Shown here: one piece after another, positions 1-10,292 of the stretch | How positions within the stretch are numbered: position 1 is the stretch's first letter | How the letters are laid out: each line of letters starts with the position of its first letter | Assembly: GCA_963816435.1 (NCBI GenBank) | Contig: CAWFKS010000013.1 | Location: 124,001 to 188,000, forward strand | DNA: 64,000 bases | From: CAWFKS01 sp963816435 | GTDB taxonomy: Bacteria > Pseudomonadota > Alphaproteobacteria > Rhizobiales > Rhizobiaceae | Direction of reading: 5' to 3' | Program-made: the position numbers and the translations under genes | The notes under the pieces: model-generated | What the model was told of the DNA's origin: nothing | What the model saw: only the letters and a program-made list of their open reading frames with translations | The model's database searches: none

Positions 1-1506
1 AGAAGGCCAACCCTCGAGCAGATGCGCGACGTCGTGCACGGGCTCGGCATGTCGATGGGCGAGCGCGAGATGCTCGACTACCTGACGCTGATGGAGTCCA
101 ACTTCCAGGCCTACGACATCATCGACGCGATGCCGGACAATCTGCCGAAGGTGAAATACCCGCGCACCCCCGGCTATCGGCCCTCCGGCGCCGAAAACCC
201 GATGAACGCATGGTACGTGAAGTCGGAGGTGCGCGGTGCGGCCTCGGGCCCGCTTTCGGGCAAGAAGATCGTGCTGAAGGACAATGTGTGTCTTGCCGGC
301 GTGCCGATGATGAACGGCGCCTCGACGCTGGAAGGCTATGTGCCGGACGTCGACGCCACCGTGGTGACGCGCATCCTCGACGCAGGCGGCACCATCCTCG
401 GCAAGGCTCATTGCGAGTATTTCTGCCTGTCGGCGGGAAGCCACACCAACGCGACCGGTCCCGTCCACAACCCCTATCGCATGGGCTACAACGCGTCGGG
501 CTCGTCGTCGGGCTGCGGCGCGTTGGTCGGCGCCGGCGAGGTCGAGATGGCGATCGGCGGCGACCAGGGCGGCTCGATCCGCATGCCGGCCTCGGTCTGC
601 GGCGCCTACGGCATGAAGGCCACGCACGGGCTGGTTCCCTATACCGGCATCATGCCGATCGAGCCGACGATCGACCATGCCGGCCCGATTACAGCGACGG
701 TGCGCGACAATGCGCTGCTCCTGGAGGTGATCGCCGGCGAAGACGGGCTCGATCCGCGCCAGTATTGCCCGAAGGTCGACCGCTATACCCAGGCCGTCGG
801 CATGGGCGCGTCGGGCCTGCGCATCGGTCTCGTGAAGGAAGGCTTCGGGCGCCCGGAATCGGAGGCCGATGTCGACGCCAAGGTGCGGCAGGCGGGCGAG
901 AAATTCCGCTCTCTCGGGGCGATGGTGGAAGAGGTGTCGATCCCCATGCACCTCACCGGCGCGGCGATCTGGACGCCGATCGCGCTCGAGGGCCTCACCG
1001 ACATCATGATGCACGGCAACGGTTTCGCAACCGGTTGGGAGGGGCTCTACGTCACCAGCCTGCTCGACTACCATTCGAACTGGCGGGCGCGGGCGAACGA
1101 GCTGTCGAAGAGCCTGAAGATATCGATGTTCGTCGGCGAATACATGCAGAAGCAGTATCGCGGGCACTACTACGCCAAGGCACAGAACCTCAGCCGCCTC
1201 TTGCGCCAGGCCTATGACGACGCGCTGGCGAAATACGACCTGCTGCTGATGCCGACGACGCCGATGAAGGCGCAGCCGCTGCCGGCACCCGACGAGCCGC
1301 TGGCGGTGCAGATCCAGCGCGCCTTCGAGATGGTCGGCAACACCTGTCCGTTCGACACGTCCGGCCACCCGGCGATGAGCGTGCCCTGCGGTCTCAGCCA
1401 GGGCCTGCCGGTGGGAATGATGCTGATCGCCAGGCACTACCAGGAAAGCACGATCTACCGCGCCGCCGGCGCCTTCGAGTCGCTGGGCGACTGGCGGGCC
1501 ATGTAG
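1..1506 (+). CDS. Amidase (amidase signature family), 5'-partial
   Basis: Hydrolyses a carboxamide to the acid and ammonia; the physiological substrate is unknown. The frame is open to the first base of the window (reading RRPTLEQ before the first Met at 22), so the natural start probably lies upstream. From that Met the protein is 494 aa. The amidase catalytic triad is visible: Lys in VLKDN (about residue 86), the cis-Ser in the GSSSG loop (about 161-163) and the nucleophile in GGDQGGSIR (about 185). The sequence resembles Rhodococcus-type enantioselective amidases along its whole length. It lies 41 bp before an acyl-CoA synthetase and probably shares its transcript. An amidase followed by an acid-activating enzyme suggests amide to acid to acyl-CoA, which is inference. 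The family call is firm. Confidence 0.9.
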   Translation, partial: RRPTLEQMRDVVHGLGMSMGEREMLDYLTLMESNFQAYDIIDAMPDNLPKVKYPRTPGYRPSGAENPMNAWYVKSEVRGAASGPLSGKKIVLKDNVCLAGVPMMNGASTLEGYVPDVDATVVTRILDAGGTILGKAHCEYFCLSAGSHTNATGPVHNPYRMGYNASGSSSGCGALVGAGEVEMAIGGDQGGSIRMPASVCGAYGMKATHGLVPYTGIMPIEPTIDHAGPITATVRDNALLLEVIAGEDGLDPRQYCPKVDRYTQAVGMGASGLRIGLVKEGFGRPESEADVDAKVRQAGEKFRSLGAMVEEVSIPMHLTGAAIWTPIALEGLTDIMMHGNGFATGWEGLYVTSLLDYHSNWRARANELSKSLKISMFVGEYMQKQYRGHYYAKAQNLSRLLRQAYDDALAKYDLLLMPTTPMKAQPLPAPDEPLAVQIQRAFEMVGNTCPFDTSGHPAMSVPCGLSQGLPVGMMLIARHYQESTIYRAAGAFESLGDWRAM

Positions 1507-1547
1507 GCGGAAGGACGCGCCGGCAGGCATTGCACGGGAGGAAAGCG

Positions 1548-3317
1548 ATGACCATTCTGTCGGAATCCATGGCCGGAAAGCTGTCGACCAGCTTCTTCGA
1601 CCATCCCGGCGACGCGGCGGCATCCGGCGCCACCATCGCGCCCGTGGACGGCAAGTCGTACGTGTCGGGCGACCGCTCGGTGCCGTTGCGCCGCGCCACG
1701 ATCCCGCAGGTCTTCGCCGAGACCGTCTCGCGCTTCGGCCCCCGCGAGGCGGCCGTGTTCCGCGCGTTCGGCAGGCGCTACACCTATTACGATCTCGACC
1801 GGGAGGTCGACGCTTTCGCCAGCGGCTTGCTGAGCCTCGGCATCGAGCCCGGCGACCGAGTCGGCATCTGGTCGCCGAACCGGCCCGAATGGCTGATCAC
1901 CCAGTTCGCGACGGCGCGGATCGGCGCCGTGCTGGTCACGATCAACCCGGCCTACCGCGTGTCGGAGCTCGAATACGCGCTCAACAAGGTGGGCTGCAAG
2001 GCGCTGGTGACGGCCGCCAGCTTCAAGAAGTCGAACTATCTGGAGGCGATCGGACAACTCGCTCCGGAACTCGCCTCGTGCCGCCCGGGCGCGCTCGCGG
2101 CGGCCAAGCTGCCGCAGCTCAAGACCGTGATCCGCATGGGGGCGGACAAGAGCCCCGGCATGTTCAATTTCGACGAGGTGTCGCGAACCGGCGGTCCTGC
2201 GCAGCAGTTGCGGCTCGACGCGATCACGCGCTCGCTCGATCCCGACGACCCTATCAACATCCAGTTCACCAGCGGCACGACGGGATCGCCGAAGGGCGCG
2301 ACGCTCACGCACTACAACATCGTCAACAACGCCTATTTCACTGTCAGGACGATGGATTTCACCGAGACGGACCGGCTGTGCATCCCCGTGCCGCTCTACC
2401 ATTGCTTCGGTATGGTGCTCGGCACGCTCGGCTGCGTGACGACAGGTTCGTCGATGGTGTTTCCGGGCGAGGCGTTCGAGCCGGCGGCGACGCTGGAGGC
2501 GGTTTCGGAGGAGCGCTGCACGGGTCTCTATGGCGTGCCCACCATGTTCGTGGCGATGCTCGACCACCCCGATTTCCGCAGGCACGACTATTCGAGCCTG
2601 CGGACGGGCGTCATGGCCGGCGCCCCGTGCCCGATCGAGGTGATGCGTCACGTCGTCAGCTCGCTTCACATGCCGCAGGTGACGATCGGCTACGGCATGA
2701 CCGAGACCAGCCCGATCTCCTTCCAGAGTGGCATGGCCGACGAGCTGGAGGACCGTGTCTCGACCGTCGGCCGCATCCATCCGCATGTCGAGGTCAAGAT
2801 CGTCGACGAGCGCGGCCATACCGTCGATGTCGGTGTGCAGGGCGAATTGTGCACCCGTGGCTACTCGGTGATGCGCGGCTACTGGAACGATGAGGAGCGC
2901 ACGCGCGAGGCGATCGACCGGGGAGGGTGGATGCACACCGGCGACCTGGCCACCATCGACGCGCGTGGCTTCTGCCGCATCGTCGGGCGCGTCAAGGACA
3001 TGGTGATCCGCGGCGGCGAGAACATCTATCCGCGCGAGATCGAAGAATACATCTATCGCCATCCGAAAATCGCCGAAGTGCAGGTGTTCGGCGTTCCCGA
3101 CGCCAAATACGGCGAGGAGGTCTGCGCCTGGATCGTGCTGCATCCCGGCGAGACGATGACGGAAGACGAGGTCAAGGCCTTCTGCCAGGGGCAGATCGCG
3201 CACTACAAGGTCCCGCGCTACGTGCGCTTCAAGGATGCCCTGCCGATGACGGTTACCGGCAAGGCGCAGAAATTCGTGATGCGCGACGCCATGGTCGAGG
3301 AACTCTCGGCTGCGTAG
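1548..3317 (+). CDS. AMP-binding acyl-CoA synthetase (FadD/AcsF-like)
   Basis: Activates a carboxylic acid through an acyl-adenylate to the CoA thioester in the cytoplasm. The start at 1548 is set by GGGAGGAAAG seven bases upstream; an in-frame ATG at 1530 has no ribosome site. The 589-aa length fits the family. ANL-superfamily motifs appear in order: FTSGTTGSPKG (about 240), YGMTETSP (about 381), HTGDL (about 463) and VTGKAQK near the C-terminus with the adenylation lysine (about 571). It is most like medium/long-chain fatty acyl-CoA ligases; the chain length accepted cannot be read from the sequence. It follows the amidase and precedes a ribose-type transporter after a 119-bp gap. Confidence 0.9.
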   Translation: MTILSESMAGKLSTSFFDHPGDAAASGATIAPVDGKSYVSGDRSVPLRRATIPQVFAETVSRFGPREAAVFRAFGRRYTYYDLDREVDAFASGLLSLGIEPGDRVGIWSPNRPEWLITQFATARIGAVLVTINPAYRVSELEYALNKVGCKALVTAASFKKSNYLEAIGQLAPELASCRPGALAAAKLPQLKTVIRMGADKSPGMFNFDEVSRTGGPAQQLRLDAITRSLDPDDPINIQFTSGTTGSPKGATLTHYNIVNNAYFTVRTMDFTETDRLCIPVPLYHCFGMVLGTLGCVTTGSSMVFPGEAFEPAATLEAVSEERCTGLYGVPTMFVAMLDHPDFRRHDYSSLRTGVMAGAPCPIEVMRHVVSSLHMPQVTIGYGMTETSPISFQSGMADELEDRVSTVGRIHPHVEVKIVDERGHTVDVGVQGELCTRGYSVMRGYWNDEERTREAIDRGGWMHTGDLATIDARGFCRIVGRVKDMVIRGGENIYPREIEEYIYRHPKIAEVQVFGVPDAKYGEEVCAWIVLHPGETMTEDEVKAFCQGQIAHYKVPRYVRFKDALPMTVTGKAQKFVMRDAMVEELSAA

Positions 3318-3436
3318 GGAAACCGGCAGAGCGACCGGAAACTTTCAATGGACGGCCGGGTTGCGCGGGCGCTAAGCTTCGCCGGTTCATGTGCATGCAC
3401 CGCGCAAGAAGAACATTGGGCATGTAGGGGGCACGG

Positions 3437-4423
3437 ATGGGGAAGCTCGGATCGTCAGGCTGGAGCGCGCTCAATCAGGAGCGCATCGTTCTGCTGACGG
3501 CCATCGCGATCTTCGTCGCCGCCTCCGTGGGCCTGCCCGGCTTTTTTCAGACCGACAATCTCGTGGCCATCGTGCGCTCGGTGTCCGTGCTCGGCATCCT
3601 GGCGCTCGGAATGGCGGTCGTCATCATCGGTCGTGGCATCGACCTTTCGGCCGTGGCCATCATGGCGATGTCGGTGGCCTGGTACCTGCAGCTCCTCAAC
3701 AGCGGAATGAGCGAGATCGAGGCCTTGCCGCTGGCGCTCGCAGGCGTCATCGCCGTCGGCCTGCTCAACGGGTTCCTCGTCGCCTATGCCGACGTCCCGG
3801 CGATCTTCGTGACGCTGGCGACCGGCTCGCTGGTCTTCGGCTACGTGCGCTCGCAGCTCATCACCCAGGACGCGGTGCCGGTGCCGACCGGCCACTGGGT
3901 CGAGCTTCTGGGCGGCGTCCGCTATGCGGGCATCCCGGTCGAGGTGTTCATCTTCGCCGCCTTCGCCTTCGTCATCTTCCTGTTCCTGCGCTACACGAAG
4001 TGGGGCCGCTACGTCTATTACGCCGGCGACAACCCGGTCGCGGCGCGCATCGCCGGCATTCCGGTGCGGCCCATGCTGGTGCTGCGCTACGTGATTTCGG
4101 CGGTCATCGCCTTCGTGGCCGGCCTCCTGACCGCGGCCAGCCTGCATTCCATGAACACCCGCGTGGTCAACTCCACGCTGCTCTACGACATCGTCCTGGT
4201 CACGGTGATCGGCGGCATCGGGCTTTCGGGCGGCAGGGGCGGGGTGCGCAACGTGCTGTTCGGCGCGGCGCTGATCGGCATCATGCTCAACGCGATGACG
4301 ATCCTCGACATTCCGCTGCTCTACCAGAACCTCATCAAGTCGACGATCCTGCTCGGCGCCATCATCCTCGATGGTCTCATCAATCCGCGCGACGAGCAGA
4401 CCTCGCAACAGGGGGACATCTGA
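3437..4423 (+). CDS. Ribose-type ABC transporter permease (RbsC family)
   Basis: Inner-membrane permease of a CUT2 importer, 328 aa with about eight to ten hydrophobic segments. The conserved GRGIDLSAVAI loop (about residue 70) corresponds to the GGIDLSVG motif of RbsC/BPL_dom family permeases. The C-terminal half has the usual VIGGIGLSGGRGG stretch. It is followed by a binding protein, a second permease and a double ATPase, so the importer has two different permease subunits, as in autoinducer-2 and rhamnose systems. The substrate is unknown. The reading frame is intact, unlike the second permease downstream. Confidence 0.9.
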   Translation: MGKLGSSGWSALNQERIVLLTAIAIFVAASVGLPGFFQTDNLVAIVRSVSVLGILALGMAVVIIGRGIDLSAVAIMAMSVAWYLQLLNSGMSEIEALPLALAGVIAVGLLNGFLVAYADVPAIFVTLATGSLVFGYVRSQLITQDAVPVPTGHWVELLGGVRYAGIPVEVFIFAAFAFVIFLFLRYTKWGRYVYYAGDNPVAARIAGIPVRPMLVLRYVISAVIAFVAGLLTAASLHSMNTRVVNSTLLYDIVLVTVIGGIGLSGGRGGVRNVLFGAALIGIMLNAMTILDIPLLYQNLIKSTILLGAIILDGLINPRDEQTSQQGDI

Positions 4424-4475
4424 GGCGGGACGACGACAAAGCAATCATGGACCAGGCAAACCGAGAGGGAACGAC

Positions 4476-5504
4476 ATGAGACATATGCAAATGCTCCTTG
4501 CAGCAGCAATCCTGCTTGCCGCCGGGCTTGTGGCCGGCGTGCACCGCGCCGAGGCGGCCGATCCCGGGCCCGAAGCCTATTCCAAGGCGCTCAGCGGAAA
4601 GCGGGTGATGCTGGTGCCGCTGGCAATGGGCTTCGACCTGGCACAGGGCTGGGCGGCGATCCTGCAGCGCGAGGTCGAGGCGTTCGGGGGAACCTTCGAG
4701 ACGCGCGATCCGAACTGGAGCACCGATGCCGGCGCCCAGGCGATCACCACCGCCATCTCGTCGGGCGACAAGCCGGACGTCCTGATCATCATGGCGCCGG
4801 ATCTCAACTCCTATTCGCGTCTGATGAAGAAGGCGCAGCAGCAGGGGATCTACGTCATCCTCATCGACAACCCTGCCAACTTCCCCGCTGACGCCTATGT
4901 CGGCGGCGACTGGAACCGGCTCGGCCAGCTCGAGGCGGAGGCGGTCGTGAAGGGCTGCGGCGACAACTCGTCGAAGAAGATCGGGCTCGTCCAGGGCGAC
5001 GAGGTCAACGCCACCAGCCTCTACCAGTACGACGGCGTCATGGAGGTGCTGAAAAAGCACCCGGATTTCGAGGTCGTGGCCAAGCCCGATTCCAACTGGG
5101 ACGCGACCACGTCGCGCAACGTCACCACCACCATGCTGCAGCAGCATCCCGATATCTGCGGCATCATCGACTTCTGGGACGGTGACGCCACCGGTGCGGC
5201 CGCCGCGATCCGCGACGCCAACCTGCAGGACAAGGTCTATCTCGTCACCACCGGCGGCGGCGAGGAGACGACCGACTGCGCGCTGCTTCAGGACGGCACC
5301 TTCGACGCGGTCGTTTCCACCGAGCTCGTCAACGAGAGCGAGGCGATGGTGGCGATGATCAAGTACCTGCTGCAGAGCGGCCAGCCTGCGGGGACGGCGT
5401 CCACCTACATCTACACGCTGCTGTCGACGATGACCAAGGAGAACCTCAACCCGAGGAGTTGCTGGAGCCTCAAGGCGCTGCAGCAGCAGGCATCCGCCGA
5501 ATAG
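4476..5504 (+). CDS. Periplasmic sugar-type substrate-binding protein
   Basis: Periplasmic binding protein of type I fold (RbsB/Peripla_BP_4 family), 342 aa. The chosen start follows GAGGGAACGAC and gives a signal peptide with a hydrophobic core (LLAAAILLAAGLVAG) and cleavage after AEAA near residue 27. Upstream in-frame codons would bury that signal peptide, so they were not used. The body has the family pattern of PDVLIIMAPD, VILIDNP and GIIDFWDGDA segments. It captures a small polar ligand for the flanking permeases. A strong hairpin follows its stop codon, which often protects binding-protein mRNA. Confidence 0.9.
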   Translation: MRHMQMLLAAAILLAAGLVAGVHRAEAADPGPEAYSKALSGKRVMLVPLAMGFDLAQGWAAILQREVEAFGGTFETRDPNWSTDAGAQAITTAISSGDKPDVLIIMAPDLNSYSRLMKKAQQQGIYVILIDNPANFPADAYVGGDWNRLGQLEAEAVVKGCGDNSSKKIGLVQGDEVNATSLYQYDGVMEVLKKHPDFEVVAKPDSNWDATTSRNVTTTMLQQHPDICGIIDFWDGDATGAAAAIRDANLQDKVYLVTTGGGEETTDCALLQDGTFDAVVSTELVNESEAMVAMIKYLLQSGQPAGTASTYIYTLLSTMTKENLNPRSCWSLKALQQQASAE

Positions 5505-5518
5505 CATTTGACGACGCG

Positions 5519-5545
5519 CGGCGGCCGGCTTGGGTCCGGCCGCCG
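5519..5545 (+). promoter_or_regulatory. Intercistronic hairpin after binding-protein gene
   Basis: CGGCGGCCGG at 5519-5528 pairs perfectly with CCGGCCGCCG at 5536-5545 around a seven-base loop. There is no T-tract, and it lies between the binding-protein stop and the next permease start. Such hairpins in transporter operons usually stabilise the upstream message or attenuate read-through; that role is inferred here. Confidence 0.6.
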
Positions 5546-5576
5546 CCACACCTGCATCGAGCGGCGAACCGAATTC

Positions 5577-7702
5577 ATGTCCTTCCGCGAAAACTTCCAG
5601 GCTTGGCGCTACAACGCCATCCCGGACCACCTCATTGGCGAAATCCTGACCAAGCGCTGGATCGACAACGCCATCCCCTTCCTGGCCCTGGTCGTCACGC
5701 TCGCCGTTTTCGGCAGCATCATACCGGGCTTCTTCAATCCGTTTTCGCTGCAGGAATCGACCCGACAACTGGGCGAGTTCGCCATCGTCGTGATCGGTCT
5801 TAGCGTCGTCATGCTCGGCGGCGGCATCGATCTCTCCGTCGGCTCGATCTTTGCGCTTTCGGCATTCTCGACCGTTTCGGTGTTCTTCATCTTCGAGCTG
5901 CCGGTGTGGCTGGCCTTCGTCGCGGCTGTGGCTACCGGCATCGTTTTCGGAGCGATCAACGGCTACCTGGTCGGATTCCTGCGCCTGCGCGCGTTCCTGA
6001 CGACGCTGGTCACCTTCATCATCGGCCGCGCCCTCTACGACATACTCGTCGTCAATTTCGCCTCGCAGGTTCAGCTCTCCGGCGCCATGTCGGATGTCTG
6101 GGACTTCATCGGCGCCGACACGATCTTCGGCCTGTCGGTGCCGGTGCTGGCGGCGCATCGTGCTGGCGATCATTACCCATGTCGCGCTGACGCGTTCGCG
6201 CCCCGGCTGGCACCTGCTGGCGGTGGGCGGCTCCAGGCGCTCGGCCCACAACGCCGGCATCCGCGTGCGCCGCACCGTCTTCATGAGCTACGTCTTCTCC
6301 GGCTTCTGCTCGGCCGTGGCGGGCTTCCTCTTCGCCGCGCGCCTTTCCGGGGCCGGGCCCGGCACGGGCTCGGGCATGGAGATCCTGGCGCTGACGGCCG
6401 CCGTGGTCGGCGGCAACAGCCTCGGCGGCGGACGCGGCTCGGTCGCCAAGGCGCTGATGGGCGCCGTCATCGTGCTGGTGATGACCAACGGGCTGATCAG
6501 GCTCGGCTACGGCACGGGCACCAATCAGATGGTGCTCGGCATCCTGCTTGCCGTCGCTGTGACCATCGACATTCGCTGGCTGAAGAACCGGCACAAGGTG
6601 CTCAACGAGGTCTATGTCGCGCCGGTCTACCTGAAGATGGGTCAGGCGCAGTCGGCGGTGCCGGGCTCGGGCACGCCCTACGAGCTCAACAACAAGCTGT
6701 CGGAGGCCGAGCATATCGGGCTCGGCGAGCTCGAAGGGCCCGAGGACGTCATTCTCGACCGCGACGACAATCTCTACTGCGGCACGCGCCACGGCGAGAT
6801 CATCCGCTACTTCGCGCCGGACTATCAGCGCTGGGAGGTGTTCGCCCATATCGGCGGGTTCCCGCTGGGGCTGGCGATGGACAGGGACGGCAACCTGATA
6901 ACCTGCGTCGGCGCCATGGGGCTCTACGCGATCTCGCCCGACCGCGCAGGTGACGCAGCTTTCCGCCGAGACCAATCGCTCGTGGAGCTCGGTCGTCGAC
7001 GACGCGCGCCTGCGCGATCCCAACGATCTCGACATCGCTCCCGACGGGCGCATCTATTTCACCGATTCCACGACGCGCTACGACGCGCACGAATGGGCGC
7101 TCGATTCCATCGAGAACCGCGGCACCGGACGCCTGCTGGTCTACGATCCGAAGGACGGCTCGACGCGCACGTTGCTCGACGGCTACCGCTACACGAACGG
7201 CGTCTGCCTGGCGCATGACGGCAAGTCGATCCTGTTCGCCGAGAGCTGGGCCTGCCGCATCCACCGATACTGGCTGGAGGGGCCAAAGGCCGGCAAGGCC
7301 GAGTGCATCATCCGCGACATGCCCGGCTACACCGACAACATCAACCGCGCGTCCGACGGCACCTACTGGATGGCCTGGCTCGGCATGCGCACGCCGAGCT
7401 TCGACCTGTCGCTGCGCCATCCCGGCATGCGCAAGCGAATGACCCGTCGCCTGCCGCAGGACGACTGGCTGTTTCCCAACATCAACACCGGCGGCGTGGT
7501 GAAGTTCGACGACACCGGCCGCATCATCGAGACCTTCGGCGACCTTTCCGGCGTGTCGCACCCGATGGTCACTTCGATGCGCGAACACAAGGGCCATCTG
7601 TTCATCGGCGGCATCCTCAACAATCGCGTCGGCCGCTACCGGATCGAAGGCGCCGACCCGAACTGGACGAGCTACGACTCCTACTGGGGGAAGCGGCCGT
7701 GA
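5577..7702 (+). pseudogene. ABC permease fused to SMP-30-like beta-propeller; two frameshifts
   Basis: The N-terminal ~340 residues are a second RbsC-type permease with GGGIDLSVGSI near residue 83. After IRWLKNRHK the same frame runs directly into a ~350-residue SMP-30/gluconolactonase/strictosidine-synthase-like propeller (LYCGTRHGEI, DPNDLDIAPDGRIYFTDS, YTNGVCL, GYTDNINRASDG). The frame breaks twice: near 6150, where an extra G separates VPVLA from RIVLAIITH, and near 6945, where an extra G separates ISPD from QVTQLSAE. Removing both bases gives 2124 nt, an uninterrupted 707-aa protein. The fusion point lies inside an intact stretch, so the fusion is not caused by the frameshifts. The start at 5577 is the first Met of a typical permease N-terminus. 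The stop overlaps the next gene by GTGA. Decayed gene or sequencing error cannot be told apart here. Confidence 0.75.
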
Positions 7703-8758
7703 TCTTCGAACCCATCCTCGACTTCTTCCGCGGCAAGGCGATCACGATCCCGCCGCTCGACGGCGCCTTTCGTCCCAACACGCTGCTCGACGAGGCCGCG
7801 CTCGTGGCGAAACTTGCCGCGGCCGACAATCTCGCCGTGCTCGACGGCAGGCTGATCGCCAGCAGCGGAAACATGCTGTTCTCCGTCAGTCCCGATGGCG
7901 GCGGCGCCGACAAGCTCGACACTTTCGCCGCGCCAGTCACCGCCGTCGCCGTGTCGCCGGCGGGCGAACTCGCGGTTGGGCTCGACGACGGCTCGCTTCT
8001 GATCGATGCCGAGAAGATGTCGCTGCCGGCAGAGGTGCGCTGCATCACCGCGCTCGCCTTCGGCCCGGACGGCACGCTGTGGCTGGCCAACGGATCGGCC
8101 AGGCACGCGCCGTCGGAATGGTCCGCCGACCTGATGGAACTCAACCGCTCCGGTTCGGTCTGGCGCCGCGATCCCGGCTCGGCGAACTTCCAACGTGTGG
8201 CAGACGGTCTGGGCTTCCCCTACGGGCTGCTGGCCGATCGGGACGGCGTCTTCGTCAGCGAAAGCTGGCGCCATCGGCTCCTTCGTCTCGATGGCGCAGG
8301 CAGCTCGCACCGTGGTCGCCGACCATCTGCCGGGCTATCCGTCGCGCCTGTCGCCGGCGATCGGCGGCGGCGCATGGCTTTCGATGTTTGCGCCGCGCAA
8401 CCGGCTCATCGAGCTGGTCCTGCAGGAGACGCACTACCGGCTCGACATGATGGCGGAGGTGCCGCGCGAATACTGGATCGCGCCGGCGCTGGCCTCGCGC
8501 CAGAGCTTCCTCGAGCCGCTGCAGTGCGGCGGCATCACGACAATGGGCGTGCGCAAGCCTTGGGCGCCGAGCCGGTCCTGCGGCATGGTCGTGCGGCTCG
8601 ACGAGGCGATGCTGCCGCTGTCCAGCATCCACAGCCGCTCGAACGGCGAGCGCCACGGCACCTGCAGCGCGGTCGAGCACGACGGGCGGCTGTTCGTCGC
8701 CTCGCGCGGCGGCGACTGCCTGGTCGCCGTGGACATCGCCGCGCAGGGGAGGCACTGA
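7699..8758 (+). pseudogene. SMP-30/strictosidine-synthase-like propeller protein, one frameshift
   Basis: Starts with GTG overlapping the previous stop. Propeller-like repeats include ALAFGPDGTLWLANG, GLGFPYGLLADRDGVFVSESWRHRL and, after the frame change, LPGYPSRLSPAIGGGAW. The frame breaks near 8293, where an extra G in GATGGCGCAG separates RLD from AQAARTVV. Removing it gives 1059 nt, a 352-aa protein. This is the second propeller in the operon, so the transported compound may be a lactone or be processed by lactonase-type enzymes; that is inference from family membership. No signal peptide is seen. Confidence 0.7.
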
Positions 8759-8759
8759 C

Positions 8760-10258
8760 ATGGACACGATCGTCAGGCTGGAGGGCGTCACCAAGCTCTA
8801 TCGCGGCGTCGCCGGCCATCAAGGATGTCGACTTCGAACTGAAGAAGGGGGAAATCCACGCGCTGCTCGGCGAGAACGGCGCCGGCAAGTCGACGCTGAC
8901 CAAGGTGATGGCCGGCGTCGTCGAGGCGACGTCCGGGACGATGTACCATCTCGGTCGGCAGACGAGCTTCGCGTCTCCCAACGAGGCGCTCGAGGCCGGC
9001 ATTGCCATGGTCTTTCAGGAGACGAGCCTGGTGCCGTCGATGACGGTCGCGCAGAACCTCTATCTCGGCACCGAGAGCTTCCTGAACCGCCTGCGCGGCA
9101 CCTACATCGCCGCCCAGCAGTTCCTGCAGTCGCTGAATTTCCCGGTCGATCCGGCCGCCATGGTCGAGACGCTGGGTGCTGCCAAGCGGCAGATGGTCGA
9201 GATCGCGCGCGCCGTCCACCACAATGCCGAGGTCATCATCTTCGACGAGCCGACCGCCTCGCTGACGCCCGAGGAGAAGCGCCACTTCTTCGACCTCATG
9301 CGGCGGCTCAGGAAGCGGGGCGTCTCCATCGTCTTCATCTCGCACGCGCTGGAGGAGGCGCTGCTGATCGCCGACCGCATCACCATCATGCGCGACGGCG
9401 AGGTGGTGGTGACCGACGACACCTCGGCTTTCGACCGCGACAAGATCATCGCCGCGATGGTCGGCCGCTCGCTGTCGTCGGAGCTCTACCTGCAGCGCGA
9501 CGAGACGCAGGATCCGCCCCGCCGGCAAGCGCGTGCTGTCGGTGCAGGACATCTCGATGGGCGCGGTGGTGCGCAACAATTCTTTCTCCGTCTTCGAGGG
9601 TCAGGTGACGGGGGTGTTCGGGCTGGTCGGTTCGGGACGCACGGAGACCTTCAAGATCGTGTCGGGCGTCTACAAGCGCGACTTCCTTCGCGGCGGCACG
9701 ATCGAGCTCGACGACAGGCCGGTTCGCTACTACGTGCCGCGCGAGGCGATGAAGGACGGCATCGTCTACGTGACCGAGGACCGCAAGAGCGAAGGTTTCT
9801 TCGAAACGATGTCGATCGCGGAAAACCTGTTTTCGGGCGTGCTCTCGTCCGGGCGCGAGAACTCCTGGGTGATCAGCCTCAAGGAGATGCGCGAGCTCGC
9901 GGCGAGCTGGACGGAAAAGCTCAACATCAGGGCGATCAACGACAACGCGCGAGTGGTCGAGCTCTCCGGCGGCAATCAGCAGAAGGTGGTGATCGGCAAG
10001 GGGCTGGTGCAGAACCCGCGCGTCATCATCTTCGACGAGCCGACGCGCGGCGTCGATGTCGGCGCCATCGCCGAAATCCACCAGATCATCGAGAGCCTCG
10101 CCGATTCGGGCCTCGCGGTGGTCGTCATCTCCTCGTACCTGCCGGAGGTCATGAACATCTCCGACCGCATCCTGGTCTGCCGGCAGGGGCGCATCGTCGA
10201 GGAATTCTCGCCGATCGACGCGACCGAGGAAAAGATCATGTATGCGGCGGTGCACTGA
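8760..10258 (+). pseudogene. Ribose-type ABC transporter double ATPase (RbsA family), two frameshifts
   Basis: Energises the importer with two fused nucleotide-binding domains. The first has GENGAGKST (Walker A) and VIIFDEPTASL (Walker B). The second has the usual degenerate GLVGSGRTE, the signature LSGGNQQK and IIFDEPTRGVDVGA. The frame breaks near 8810 (extra C between LYRGV and PAIKDVDF) and near 9517-9520 (extra C in a CCCC run between TQDPP and AGKRVLSV). Deleting both gives 1497 nt and 498 aa, the normal RbsA length, which shows these are single-base insertions in a complete gene. GGGGAGG lies upstream of the ATG. Confidence 0.8.
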
Positions 10259-10292
10259 TCGACAGCGACAGCAAGGGAGTGCGAACGAAACC

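Noticed and set aside
1455..3203. Long minus-strand frame opposite the acyl-CoA synthetase
   Set aside because: Arg/His/Asp-rich composition typical of antisense frames in GC-rich DNA; the plus strand encodes a clear family protein.
6145..9525. Programmed ribosomal frameshifting as the cause of the five frame breaks
   Set aside because: Five different sites without a shared slippery heptamer or pseudoknot, each in a gene family normally encoded in one frame.
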